A stretch of 64,000 nt of DNA from Wandonia sp964447015 (GTDB lineage Bacteria > Bacteroidota > Bacteroidia > Flavobacteriales_D > Crocinitomicaceae). The stretch covers positions 39,404 to 103,403 of the forward strand of contig CAYUQU010000005.1 of NCBI GenBank assembly GCA_964447015.1. The letters are read 5' to 3'. This document shows, one piece after another, positions 39,201 through 45,829 of this stretch. Both the position numbers and the translations under genes were made by a program. The stretch's first letter is position 1. The number at the start of each line of letters is the position of its first letter. The notes under the pieces are model-generated. The model saw nothing but the letters and a program-made list of their open reading frames with translations. It was not told the origin of the DNA and did not search any database.

Positions 39201-42200
39201 CTGACGGGCAATACATGGTGGACAGAGTGAAACGCTCGGTTTCTTATGATGCCACTCGCTCTGCACAAAACACCTCGGTATTTGTCTTTAAAGACGGTAT
39301 TTTCAATAGCAGTTTACCTGATGAGGACATTATTGGCTGTACGCTTAATTTTTATGACGGAAATGCCTTTACAGGATTGACTTATGGCGAAATTGGGGAG
39401 TTTGGAGCGGTGGTGAGGAGTGAGACACTAATTTTAACGGAAGATATTGTAACAAACGTCTATGGCGGAACACCTGTGTTATTAGAACAAAGCCCCTCTT
39501 GGCCATCTGATTATCCAACAGAATTTCAGAATCTTTATCCTAGTCAGGGAGGATATGTGTATAAAACCGCTAACAGCAATTATCCAATTACAGGTTGGTA
39601 TGCGCCAAGTGAAAAAATGAAATATGATTTTCAGGATGGCGGTGTACAAAATCCTGTGGGGTTGATGTTGGAAAGCAAAAACCCTTTTGACAATCTTTCC
39701 AGTATTGAATACGATGATTATCAAATGTTCCCTGTAAAAGCAACAGATGCATTAGGATTAGAAACATTGGCAGAATACGACTACCGTGTGATGCAAACCG
39801 ATAAAGTCACAGACCCCAATGAAAATATATCCGTGTTTGATTTTTCACCACTTGGGTTGTTAAAAGCTACAGCAGTCATAGGAAAAGGTACTCAGGGAGA
39901 TTACAAAAGCAGTTTAGGAGGTTTTTACGATAGATATGCGCCTTCTGTAGAAATGGAATACGATTTCTTTGCTTTCCAAAACGAAGGAAATCCTGTTTGG
40001 GTAAAAACCATTCAGCGCGAACAACATTATCAGGATGAAGAGAATAGCCCTACCATTGTTAAAGTAGAATACAGTGATGGTTTTGGTAGATTGCTGCAAA
40101 CCCGCTCCCAAGCCGAAGACGTAATTTTTGGTAATCAGACTTTTGGTAGTTCGGGATTACCCGGTAACCAAAGTGCGCAAAATGCCCCTGCGATTGGTGA
40201 AGAAAGAGCTCCCGAAGATCCATTAAATGTGGTAGTCAGCGGATGGCAGATTTACAACAACAAGGGAGAAGTGGTTGAGCAATACGAACCTTTCTTTGAC
40301 AAGGGATTTGAATATACTCTTCCACAACTAAGCACAACAGGCGGAATTATACCTCCACAACTTGGGGTGAAAGTCAAAATGTACTATGACCCACTTGGAA
40401 GAGTTATCCGAACTAAAAATCCCGATAACAGTGAACAACGGGTTATTTACGGAGTTCCCAATGCGCTTGATACACCCAATGTCTTTGCTCCCACCTCATG
40501 GGAACAATACACGTACGATGCAAATGATCTGGCGCTACTTACTAATCCCACGAACAGTAATGTACCTGCTTCACATTATTATACGCCCAAAAGCGGATTA
40601 ATGGATGCCTTGGGTAGAACAATTGAAACAAGAGAACACAAAGCGCATTATAATTCAGACGGTGATGTATATGAAGATGTGGTAATGAAATACCGTTACG
40701 ATATTCGCGGGAATCTACTTGAAGTACGAGATCCTTATAACAGGAAAGTATTTGAACATCTGTATGATTTTCGACCACCACAAGAGGATGAAAATGGGGA
40801 ACAACAATCATTACCACCACTTTGGACTAAACATATCGATGCAGGGATAAGTACCATATTCTTTGATGTAGCCGAACGGGTTGTAGAAATGAATGATGCC
40901 AAAGGAGCGTTTACGTTAAATTCGTATGATGATGGTTCACGACCTATCCGTCTTTGGGCTAAAGATAAGACAGGAGAAGATGTAACGCTTAGGCAGGTGA
41001 TAGAATACGGAGATGATGCGGGGCTTACCAATCCCGAAAATGAAAATCTGAAAGGACAGGTTTACAAACATTATGATGAGGCAGGACTGGTTGAAATACC
41101 GGAATATGATTTTAAGGGGAATGTGCTCACTAAAAGCAGGCAAGTTATTAGTGATAGTGAATTACTTTCCATTTTCGGAGGGGGAACGATTGAATGTTAC
41201 CGTGTGGATTGGACTGGATTCCCGAATATTTTAGATGCAACCGTGTTTGAAACCACTATGGAGTACGATGCCTTGAACCGCATTACTAAAATGCTTTACC
41301 CTGAGGATTTGGACACCGAACGAAAGGAACTCGTTCCAACTTACAATCGAGCAGGAGCATTGGAAAAAGTAGAAATGGACAGTACAACTTATGTGGAACA
41401 TATTTCCTATAATGCAAAAGGACAGCGATTACTGATAGCATTTGGCAATAATGTAATGACCAGATATTTATATGACAGCAAAACATTCAACCTGAAGAGA
41501 CAACGAAGTGAGAAATACATTAAAAGTGATTGGACGTATACATCTAACGGAGGTGTGAAACAGGACACAGCTTATATTTACGATTTGATAGGTAACATAA
41601 CGGATACAAGTGAAAAAAATGTCACTCAATGCGGAATTGGAGGTGCCGATTCATTAGATAGAATATTTAGTTATGACCCTTTATACAGGTTGCTCAGTGC
41701 CAATGGTAGAGAAAATGCTCCAACTATCACGCCTATTTGGGATGACAGATACAGGAGTTCAGACAACACTACAACAACTGCATACACACAACATTTTACT
41801 TATGACAGACTCGGAAATATTCAGAAACTGCAACATATCGGGAACAATGATTTTACCCGAAACTTTAATTACAGCAATTCGCATAACAAATTAAACTCCA
41901 TTGATATAGGAATGACCAATTATGCATTTACCTACGATGCTTGCGGAAACCAAATACAAGAAACAGTAAGCAGGCATTGCGAATGGGATGCATTTAATCA
42001 AATGCGGTGTTTTTATGTGGATGATGGAAGCGGAAATATTACCAAGTACACGCAATATTTATATGATGCAAGTGGCAACAGAGTCAAAAAAATAACATGG
42101 AAACCTGCTAGCGATTACGATAGTATTTCGTATATTGATGGTGTGTTTGAATTCCGAACTGACGGAACAGATGAACAAAACTTAATCCATGTAATGGATG

Positions 42201-43267
42201 ATCAAAGCCGAATAGCCATGATACGATTAGGAGATGATTTTGGAGACACCACTCCTGCTATTCAGTATAACCTGGAAGACCACTTGGGTAGTTCTGTTGT
42301 ATTATTAGAAACTAATGCAGCAAATATCAGTCGTGAGGAATATTATGCTTTTGGGGAAACTTCGTTTGGTTCGTATGCTAAGAAGCGATACAAATACTCC
42401 GGTAAAGAACGAGACGAAGAAAGCGGGATGTATTATTATGGAGCGAGGTATTATTCGGCTTGGACGTGTAGGTTTACGTCAGTTGACCCTAAAAGTCCAG
42501 AGTATAGTTGGCAGAGTTCGTATGTATTTGCGGCGAATAATCCGATAATGTTTATTGATGTGAATGGTGAAGGACCAGACCAAAAGAAAAAAAAGAAAAG
42601 TAAATTGGTTAATGGTGACAGAACACCTTTTTCAATTTCCGAAATTGAAAATTTAATTGAAAACAAAGGAGGTGTTAAGGCGAAGCGGGAGGGAGACTTC
42701 GCGCCATCTACAGCTACTGTTTTAGTTGCAATAAGTTTTGAAAGTTTAAGTTTAAAAATTTATGATAATGATGGTGCTGCAAAGGGAAACGCAACTATAG
42801 GATTTGGTCATTTATTACACTATGGTCCAATTACAGAGGAGGATAAAATAGAATATAAAGATGGAATCACAAAAGAACAAGCTGTCGATTTTTTATTAAA
42901 TGATATTTCTGAGATGACCGTTTCTATAAACAATATGATAAATAACCGAAATTTAAAATCAGAAATTTCACAAAATGAATTTGATGTTGCATTTGATTTG
43001 TATTTCAATGCTGGAACAAAAACGACAGGAAATTATTTAGATAAGTTAAATGAAATTAAACAATTATATAAACAAGGAGACTCCAAGAAAGCTCAAAAAA
43101 AATCCGACAATTTAGTAAACTGGTTGGCTAAACAATATCCTGGAAATGATAAAAAAAGAGGAACGGCGAGAGTATTGATGTTACAAGGAGCCCACAGTAT
43201 TAAGAAAGAAATTCTTCATGAAATTGAAATACTACATAAAGTTGATACTAACCAAAAAAGTAAGTAA
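36296..43267 (+). CDS. Fused TcB-TcC toxin subunit with a C-terminal GH24 lysozyme-like tip
   Basis: 2323 residues. Order: SpvB domain (SNTKGTSAIVPPQGGGAQ, GLGEKFSPDLFTGTG, about 1-300), FG-GAP/VCBS repeats with DLNGNG, DANGNG, DLDGDG, DMTGDG (about 345-570), TcdB middle regions, then Rhs/YD repeats forming the TcB-TcC cocoon and a core end DHLGSSVVLLETN ... GARYYSAWTCRFTSVDP ... NPIMFIDVNG ending near residue 2091. The remaining 232 residues replace the usual TcC toxin: a T4-lysozyme-type GH24 domain with Glu2149, Asp2157/Asp2159 and Thr2167 in FESLSLKIY and NATIGFGHLL. Two AT-rich repeats lie in frame (residues 742-753 and 877-894). TcB and TcC are usually separate genes; here they are fused. 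No signal peptide is seen. Confidence 0.9.
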   Translation: MSNTKGTSAIVPPQGGGAQSGLGEKFSPDLFTGTGNFSVPVAVPPGRNGFQPELTLGYSTGNGNGTFGMGWALGIPGVTRKTSRGIPVYADKQDVFILSGAEDLVPVKEVTAQGHQKTTYRPRTEGLFARIVHHKKTNGENYWEVRSKDGLISFYGTPDSEGNDPCVIANPENRKAIFAWCLSKTVDPYGNEIVYEYERELVTTGSTTNPHVYDQLYLSSIKYAQYVDNNEKKYLCEVKFNYEERPDSFSSYRQGFEMRTTRRCATIETYTHADETRKTKTYHFNYLSGDKLPLNGASMLKSVSVEGHHGEISEWMPPLEFGYSTYKPSRRGLRTIDGPIPMMSLSQPGFELVDLNGNGLPDLLQLDGIAARYWTNKGDGKFSNPRNLGISPTIQLGEPGVQLIDANGNGRSDLLVTNGLQAGYFSGSFNGVWDEKNYRPYRKAPSFTFSDPEVQLIDLDGDGMTDVLRNGAKFECFFNDPQQGFDKVRVADKTFADFSFADPRIRFADMTGDGLQDIVLISSGWVQYWPNMGYGRFGKKVNMKNAPRFPEQYNPAQVLVGDLDGDGLADIAFVENNSVMLYVNQSAGGFSEGTKVMNTPPVFNPNDLRIVDIMGTGQPGILWSMAGTDGRNGKMYFLDFTNNNKPYVLEEMNNNMGSITRVEYGSSIYHYLRDEKNPITRWKTELPFPVQVVNRVEVLDLLSGGKLATEYNYHNGYWDGAEREFRGFAQVDTIDTETFERFNEKLKDKNEKWGENGVNWGDVLVDNLLNSTEFYTPPVLTKSWFYPGPVGEDFTRWHEVDFSEQYWQGDANVLERTAQMKNLLASLPRRGRREALRTLRGTLLRSETYGLDGTPLQSKPYTVTESLMSLRLENERLKDKNEKLFTFNFSFFISDYVFFPFNVAQRTTQYERGNDPMHSMSFVKGYDAYGHPTGELSMGLPRGSSPLSGGGGQYLATYGESEFIYKDIPDGQYMVDRVKRSVSYDATRSAQNTSVFVFKDGIFNSSLPDEDIIGCTLNFYDGNAFTGLTYGEIGEFGAVVRSETLILTEDIVTNVYGGTPVLLEQSPSWPSDYPTEFQNLYPSQGGYVYKTANSNYPITGWYAPSEKMKYDFQDGGVQNPVGLMLESKNPFDNLSSIEYDDYQMFPVKATDALGLETLAEYDYRVMQTDKVTDPNENISVFDFSPLGLLKATAVIGKGTQGDYKSSLGGFYDRYAPSVEMEYDFFAFQNEGNPVWVKTIQREQHYQDEENSPTIVKVEYSDGFGRLLQTRSQAEDVIFGNQTFGSSGLPGNQSAQNAPAIGEERAPEDPLNVVVSGWQIYNNKGEVVEQYEPFFDKGFEYTLPQLSTTGGIIPPQLGVKVKMYYDPLGRVIRTKNPDNSEQRVIYGVPNALDTPNVFAPTSWEQYTYDANDLALLTNPTNSNVPASHYYTPKSGLMDALGRTIETREHKAHYNSDGDVYEDVVMKYRYDIRGNLLEVRDPYNRKVFEHLYDFRPPQEDENGEQQSLPPLWTKHIDAGISTIFFDVAERVVEMNDAKGAFTLNSYDDGSRPIRLWAKDKTGEDVTLRQVIEYGDDAGLTNPENENLKGQVYKHYDEAGLVEIPEYDFKGNVLTKSRQVISDSELLSIFGGGTIECYRVDWTGFPNILDATVFETTMEYDALNRITKMLYPEDLDTERKELVPTYNRAGALEKVEMDSTTYVEHISYNAKGQRLLIAFGNNVMTRYLYDSKTFNLKRQRSEKYIKSDWTYTSNGGVKQDTAYIYDLIGNITDTSEKNVTQCGIGGADSLDRIFSYDPLYRLLSANGRENAPTITPIWDDRYRSSDNTTTTAYTQHFTYDRLGNIQKLQHIGNNDFTRNFNYSNSHNKLNSIDIGMTNYAFTYDACGNQIQETVSRHCEWDAFNQMRCFYVDDGSGNITKYTQYLYDASGNRVKKITWKPASDYDSISYIDGVFEFRTDGTDEQNLIHVMDDQSRIAMIRLGDDFGDTTPAIQYNLEDHLGSSVVLLETNAANISREEYYAFGETSFGSYAKKRYKYSGKERDEESGMYYYGARYYSAWTCRFTSVDPKSPEYSWQSSYVFAANNPIMFIDVNGEGPDQKKKKKSKLVNGDRTPFSISEIENLIENKGGVKAKREGDFAPSTATVLVAISFESLSLKIYDNDGAAKGNATIGFGHLLHYGPITEEDKIEYKDGITKEQAVDFLLNDISEMTVSINNMINNRNLKSEISQNEFDVAFDLYFNAGTKTTGNYLDKLNEIKQLYKQGDSKKAQKKSDNLVNWLAKQYPGNDKKRGTARVLMLQGAHSIKKEILHEIEILHKVDTNQKSK
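38530..38552 (+). repeat. AT-rich repeat, copy 2, in frame inside tcB
   Basis: 23 nt identical to 38923-38945. In frame it encodes KLKDKNEKW-like residues. The upstream and downstream protein reads as normal TcB, so the repeat is a coding insertion or a slippage expansion. Confidence 0.7.
38923..38970. repeat. AT-rich inverted repeat, copy 3, in frame inside tcB
   Basis: The 23-nt unit at 38923-38945 repeats copy 2. In addition AAAAATGAAAAATT (38933-38946) pairs exactly with 38957-38970 around a 10-nt loop, a strong AT hairpin in the coding sequence. The encoded stretch is Lys/Glu/Asn-rich, then Phe/Ser/Ile-rich. Confidence 0.8.
42569..43264 (+). other. Variable C-terminal toxin tip of TcB-TcC (GH24 lysozyme-like domain)
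   Basis: Region coding for residues 2092-2323, after the Rhs core. It opens with a Lys-rich linker (KKKKKSKL), then aligns with phage T4 lysozyme: FESLSLKIYDND corresponds to the Glu11-Asp20 stretch and ATIGFGHLLHYGPIT to the Thr26-to-His31 stretch (T2167, H2172). The DNA is visibly AT-richer than the Rhs-coding part, as expected for a swapped toxin cassette. The predicted activity is hydrolysis of the N-acetylmuramic acid to N-acetylglucosamine bond in peptidoglycan. Confidence 0.8.
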
Positions 43268-43284
43268 ATATAAAAACATCTGTT

Positions 43285-43740
43285 ATGAAAAAAATAATCC
43301 ATTTAAGCATAATTTTGTCTCTTTATTCTTGTAATACGAATAGGGAATCTGAAACAGAGTGTGTACATATAGAAAACACAAGGGAATACAGTGAGTTCGA
43401 AAAATTTGAATATTTCAGATTCGGTGATTTTGAAAACAAAAGAATAGAGTACATTTATCAGGTATATAAAACTTTATCTGATACTGACACAACGAATCTC
43501 ATCGAATTATATACTGATTCAATTGAGACCATTATTTCTGAGTTATCTAAAGAGAATATTGATGGTATCAAATACGACAGTACATTATTAATAAAGGCTT
43601 GGGAGCATTTTGTACTATACAACTCATATCTGAATTCTGCCGAAATATCACCCACTGGAACTCAATATTACGTGTATCAAAATGATAAAATTACATATAA
43701 TGTTATGTCCTTTTACTTTCAATTGAAATGGCTACGGTAA
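43285..43740 (+). CDS. Small lipoprotein downstream of the lysozyme-tipped toxin; candidate immunity protein
   Basis: 151 residues. The N-terminus KKIIHLSIILSLYSCN has a lipobox with Cys16, so the mature protein should be lipid-anchored in the periplasm or outer membrane. The rest is an acidic helical domain without a recognised family. It begins 18 nt after the tcB stop codon on the same strand, so the two are almost certainly co-transcribed. For a muramidase toxin, immunity proteins usually act in the periplasm, which fits. The role is an inference from position and localisation only. Confidence 0.75.
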   Translation: MKKIIHLSIILSLYSCNTNRESETECVHIENTREYSEFEKFEYFRFGDFENKRIEYIYQVYKTLSDTDTTNLIELYTDSIETIISELSKENIDGIKYDSTLLIKAWEHFVLYNSYLNSAEISPTGTQYYVYQNDKITYNVMSFYFQLKWLR

Positions 43741-43755
43741 TGTATCAAACGGAGT

Positions 43756-43775
43756 AGTGTTACAGATTATCTGTT
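43756..43775 (+). repeat. 20-bp direct repeat, copy 1
   Basis: AGTGTTACAGATTATCTGTT, identical to 44049-44068 and close to 44203-44222. It lies directly before the ATG of the Rhs remnant. Confidence 0.85.
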
Positions 43776-44096
43776 ATGAAAAACCTATTTTATTTCAAAA
43801 CTAAAACTGAAACCAATTCTGAATATGATGCTCTTAACAGAGTCATAAAGGTAACATACCCTGAAGATGCGGATAACAATAGAAAAATTGGAATCCCTAC
43901 TTATAACCGCGCAGGAGCATTACAAAAAGTAGAATTTGACGGAACAGATTATGTGGAGCATATTGCATATAACGCCAAAGGACAAAGACTGTTAATTGCT
44001 TTTGGTAATGGAGTAATGACAAGGCATGTATATGGTAGCAAAACTGGTAGTGTTACAGATTATCTGTTTTCACCATTCTTTTGTATAAACAACTGA
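43776..44096 (+). pseudogene. Remnant of a second tcB/Rhs gene
   Basis: A 106-residue reading frame. Residues 12-91 align with the Rhs region of the intact TcB near residues 1652-1729 (shared EYDALNR, PTYNRAGAL, VEHI-YNAKGQRLLIAFGN and VMTR). The DNA match runs 43808-44046 against 41246-41484 without gaps but with many synonymous changes, so it is an old paralogue and not a recent copy. Similarity stops abruptly at both ends, the 3' one exactly at a direct repeat. It is too short to be functional. Confidence 0.8.
44049..44068 (+). repeat. 20-bp direct repeat, copy 2
   Basis: Identical to copy 1 at 43756-43775. It marks the point where similarity of the Rhs remnant to tcB ends. Confidence 0.85.
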
Positions 44097-44202
44097 AAAA
44101 CAGTCTAAAAAAATCGTTTCACAAAATAATTATCCAATAGTTTTCTACATTAGGGGCAAAAAAGTACTTTTAAATGAGCTTAAAATCAGTAAACAGGTAA
44201 TA

Positions 44203-44222
44203 GGTGTTACAAATTATCTGTT
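44203..44222 (+). repeat. 20-bp direct repeat, copy 3 (IS1 left end variant)
   Basis: GGTGTTACAAATTATCTGTT, 18 of 20 bases identical to copies 1 and 2. It lies 30 nt before the transposase ATG and probably is the left terminal repeat of the IS1 element. Confidence 0.75.
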
Positions 44223-44251
44223 ACAGCAAAGTTCAACATAAATGTGACGAC

Positions 44252-44911
44252 ATGAATCTGGAATGTAAACAATGTTTAAGTTCTAAAACGATTAAAAGTG
44301 GGAGACAAAAAAACGGTACGCAGAAATACCAATGCAAAGTTTGCGGAATATATTTTCAAAAGAGTTATCGGTATCAATCTTGTACGGTCCATGATAAAAT
44401 GATCGTCCAATTGACAAAAGAGGGTTGTGGAATCAGAAGCACCTCAAGAATATTGAATATATCCGCAACTACTGTTATCACAAGAATCCTGAAAATTGCC
44501 AAATACATAGAAAAACCCCCCATCCCTTTTGGTAAAAGTTATCAAGTAGACGAGTTAATCACTTTTATTGGAAATAAGAAAAGAAAATACTGTGTAGTTT
44601 ATGCGTTTGATCCAGAAAACAAAACGGTGGCATGCTTTGCTGTGGGGCGGCGAAACAAAAATACGCTAAAACAAGTGGTTAATACGGTTTTACTTTCAGA
44701 GGCAAAACAAATCGCAACAGATAAGCTCAATTATTATGAAGCTCTAATCCCAAAAATGCTCCATAGTGTAAAGAGAAAAGGAACGAATCACATTGAACGA
44801 CATAATCTCAATTTGAGAACGCATCTAAAGAGGCTGAATAGACGAACGATTTGTTATTCGAAAAGCCTTTCTATGTTGGTGGCGTGCGTTATGATTTATT
44901 TTTGGTTGTGA
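44252..44911 (+). CDS. IS1-family transposase
   Basis: 219 residues in one frame. An N-terminal zinc-ribbon like InsA (LECKQCLSSKTIKSG, YQCKVCGIYFQ), a helix-turn-helix region, and a DDE catalytic domain with VDELITFIG, IATDKLNYYEAL and the characteristic IS1 ending HIERHNLNLRTHLKRLNRRT with YSKS. Escherichia coli IS1 makes this protein by a frameshift of two frames, whereas here the InsA and InsB parts are contiguous. An in-frame ATG at 44204 lies inside the terminal repeat, so 44252 is preferred. The catalytic residues look intact, so it may be active. Confidence 0.88.
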   Translation: MNLECKQCLSSKTIKSGRQKNGTQKYQCKVCGIYFQKSYRYQSCTVHDKMIVQLTKEGCGIRSTSRILNISATTVITRILKIAKYIEKPPIPFGKSYQVDELITFIGNKKRKYCVVYAFDPENKTVACFAVGRRNKNTLKQVVNTVLLSEAKQIATDKLNYYEALIPKMLHSVKRKGTNHIERHNLNLRTHLKRLNRRTICYSKSLSMLVACVMIYFWL

Positions 44912-44928
44912 GGGAAACGTAATATTAA

Positions 44929-44954
44929 CCAACACTAAAGGAACTCCAGCGATA
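44929..44954 (+). pseudogene. Fragment of the 5' end of a tcB-like gene
   Basis: 26 nt with 22 identities to 36300-36325, the start of the intact tcB. Read in frame it gives NTKGTPAI followed by a stop, against SNTKGTSAI in tcB. It lies directly downstream of the IS1 element and is probably debris of the same destroyed second tcB gene as the Rhs remnant. Confidence 0.55.
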
Positions 44955-44957
44955 TAA

Positions 44958-45016
44958 GTGAAAAATTAAAAATGAACAGTTAAAAATGAAAGCCAAGTTT
45001 TTAATTTTAACTCAAA
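44958..45016. repeat. AT-rich inverted repeat, copy 4
   Basis: An A-rich arm with AAAAATTAAAAATGAACAGT and TTAAAAATGAAAG, facing a T-rich arm TTTTTAATTTTAACT to 45012 or so. It lies upstream of the four-helix-bundle gene and is the mate of the repeat at 45391-45443. Confidence 0.6.
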
Positions 45017-45025
45017 AAATATAAA

Positions 45026-45382
45026 ATGATAAGTGAAAGATCAAATCCATTAAAAGACAAAAGTTATGTTTTTGCAACTAAAATTGTGAGGTTAAGTCAA
45101 TTTCTTGTTTCAGAGAAAAAGGAATATGTTTTAAGCAAACAAACGCTTCGTTCGGGGACTGCAATTGGTGCTTTGATTAGGGAGTCTGAATTTGCGGCAA
45201 GTAGAAAAGATTTTATAAACAAACTTACTGTTTCTCTAAAAGAAGCGAACGAGACTGAATATTGGCTAATGCTTTTAAAGGATACGGATTATTTGAATGT
45301 GGATGAATTTACTCAGTTGCGTGCTGAATGCAAAGAGCTAATTGCTATGCTCGTGTCATCGATAAAGACTTCGAAGAAGTGA
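45026..45382 (+). CDS. Four-helix-bundle protein (S23 family)
   Basis: 118 residues. The composition and motifs (SYVFATKIVRLSQFL, LSKQTLRSGTAIGALIRES, DFINKLTVSLKEANETEYWL) identify the S23/four-helix-bundle family, first seen as intervening sequences in 23S rRNA genes and now known as free genes in many genomes. The function is unknown. Here it lies on its own between AT-rich inverted repeats and next to an IS1 element. No rRNA gene is nearby. Confidence 0.88.
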   Translation: MISERSNPLKDKSYVFATKIVRLSQFLVSEKKEYVLSKQTLRSGTAIGALIRESEFAASRKDFINKLTVSLKEANETEYWLMLLKDTDYLNVDEFTQLRAECKELIAMLVSSIKTSKK

Positions 45383-45390
45383 AAAATGAG

Positions 45391-45443
45391 AAATGAAAAG
45401 TTAAAAATGGAGGCCTAAATTTTTCATTTTTAACTTTTCATTT
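45391..45443. repeat. AT-rich inverted repeat, copy 5 (19-bp perfect arms)
   Basis: AAATGAAAAGTTAAAAATG (45391-45409) pairs exactly with 45425-45443 around a 15-nt loop. It follows the S23 gene stop by 9 nt and precedes the convergent DUF4296 gene, so it may also act as a terminator. It is the best preserved of five related repeats. Confidence 0.85.
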
Positions 45444-45470
45444 TTAACTTAACCACTTTAGTTGGTTTTC

Positions 45471-45824
45471 TCAATCCCTCTCCGGCAAATTCACCAACCG
45501 AACATTCAACGTATCAATAACGCTTGTGTAAATCGAGTCCATTGTATGTGGCACTTGTCCATAATACATCATTGAACTCTGGAAGCGGTCGTAAGTTATT
45601 CCGTGTAATTTGAGTAAAGAATCGCCACTTTTGGACATGATTTCTGTGTAATTATTGAGCTGAATGTACTTGCCTTGAATATGGGCCTCTAGCACTACTA
45701 AATCAGTCAACAGTTTAGTGAAAGAGTCTTGAGGAATCAAGTCGTTCGGTTTGTCAATGACAATTTCTCTCGGATTGCACCCAGTTAGAATAAAAACAAA
45801 CAGAAACAAGTGAATTTTTCTCAT
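45471..45824 (-). CDS. DUF4296 lipoprotein
   Basis: 117 residues. The N-terminal signal MRKIHLFLFVFILTGCN has a lipobox Cys16. The mature part matches the DUF4296 family, a Bacteroidota-specific domain of unknown role (PQDSFTKLLTDLVVLEAHIQGKY, GITYDRFQSSMMYY). It lies 5 nt after pyrC on the same strand, in a trio that recurs in flavobacteria: mannosyltransferase, dihydroorotase, DUF4296. Confidence 0.85.
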   Translation of the reverse strand: MRKIHLFLFVFILTGCNPREIVIDKPNDLIPQDSFTKLLTDLVVLEAHIQGKYIQLNNYTEIMSKSGDSLLKLHGITYDRFQSSMMYYGQVPHTMDSIYTSVIDTLNVRLVNLPERD

Positions 45825-45829
45825 TTGGA

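Larger units (their letters stand above)
44202..44937 (+). mobile_element. IS1-family insertion sequence
   Basis: An IS1-type transposase gene (44252-44911) is enclosed by candidate ends: GGTGTTACAAATTATCTG on the left (44203 onward) and AACACTA on the right (44931-44937), whose complement starts TAGTGTT. The span of about 740 bp is normal for IS1. The ends are imperfect and the right one is uncertain because it overlaps a tcB-like fragment. The left end is a variant of the two 20-bp direct repeats just upstream, which may be solo IS ends. Confidence 0.7.

Noticed and set aside
42569..43264. ADP-ribosyltransferase or deaminase tip of TcC
   Set aside because: The usual R-S-E or H-x-E/C-x-x-C motifs are not seen; the GH24 pattern explains the segment instead.
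43276..43284. Antitoxin-type (toxin-antitoxin) explanation for the gene after tcB
   Set aside because: The gene has a lipoprotein signal and no DNA-binding motif, which suits a periplasmic immunity protein better than a cytoplasmic antitoxin.
43756..44222. Three 20-bp direct repeats as a mini CRISPR array
   Set aside because: Spacing is irregular (273 and 134 nt between copies), the intervals include an Rhs remnant, the copies match an IS end and no cas gene is present.
45026..45382. S23 gene as an rRNA intervening sequence
   Set aside because: There is no 23S rRNA sequence around it in this window; it is a free-standing gene.
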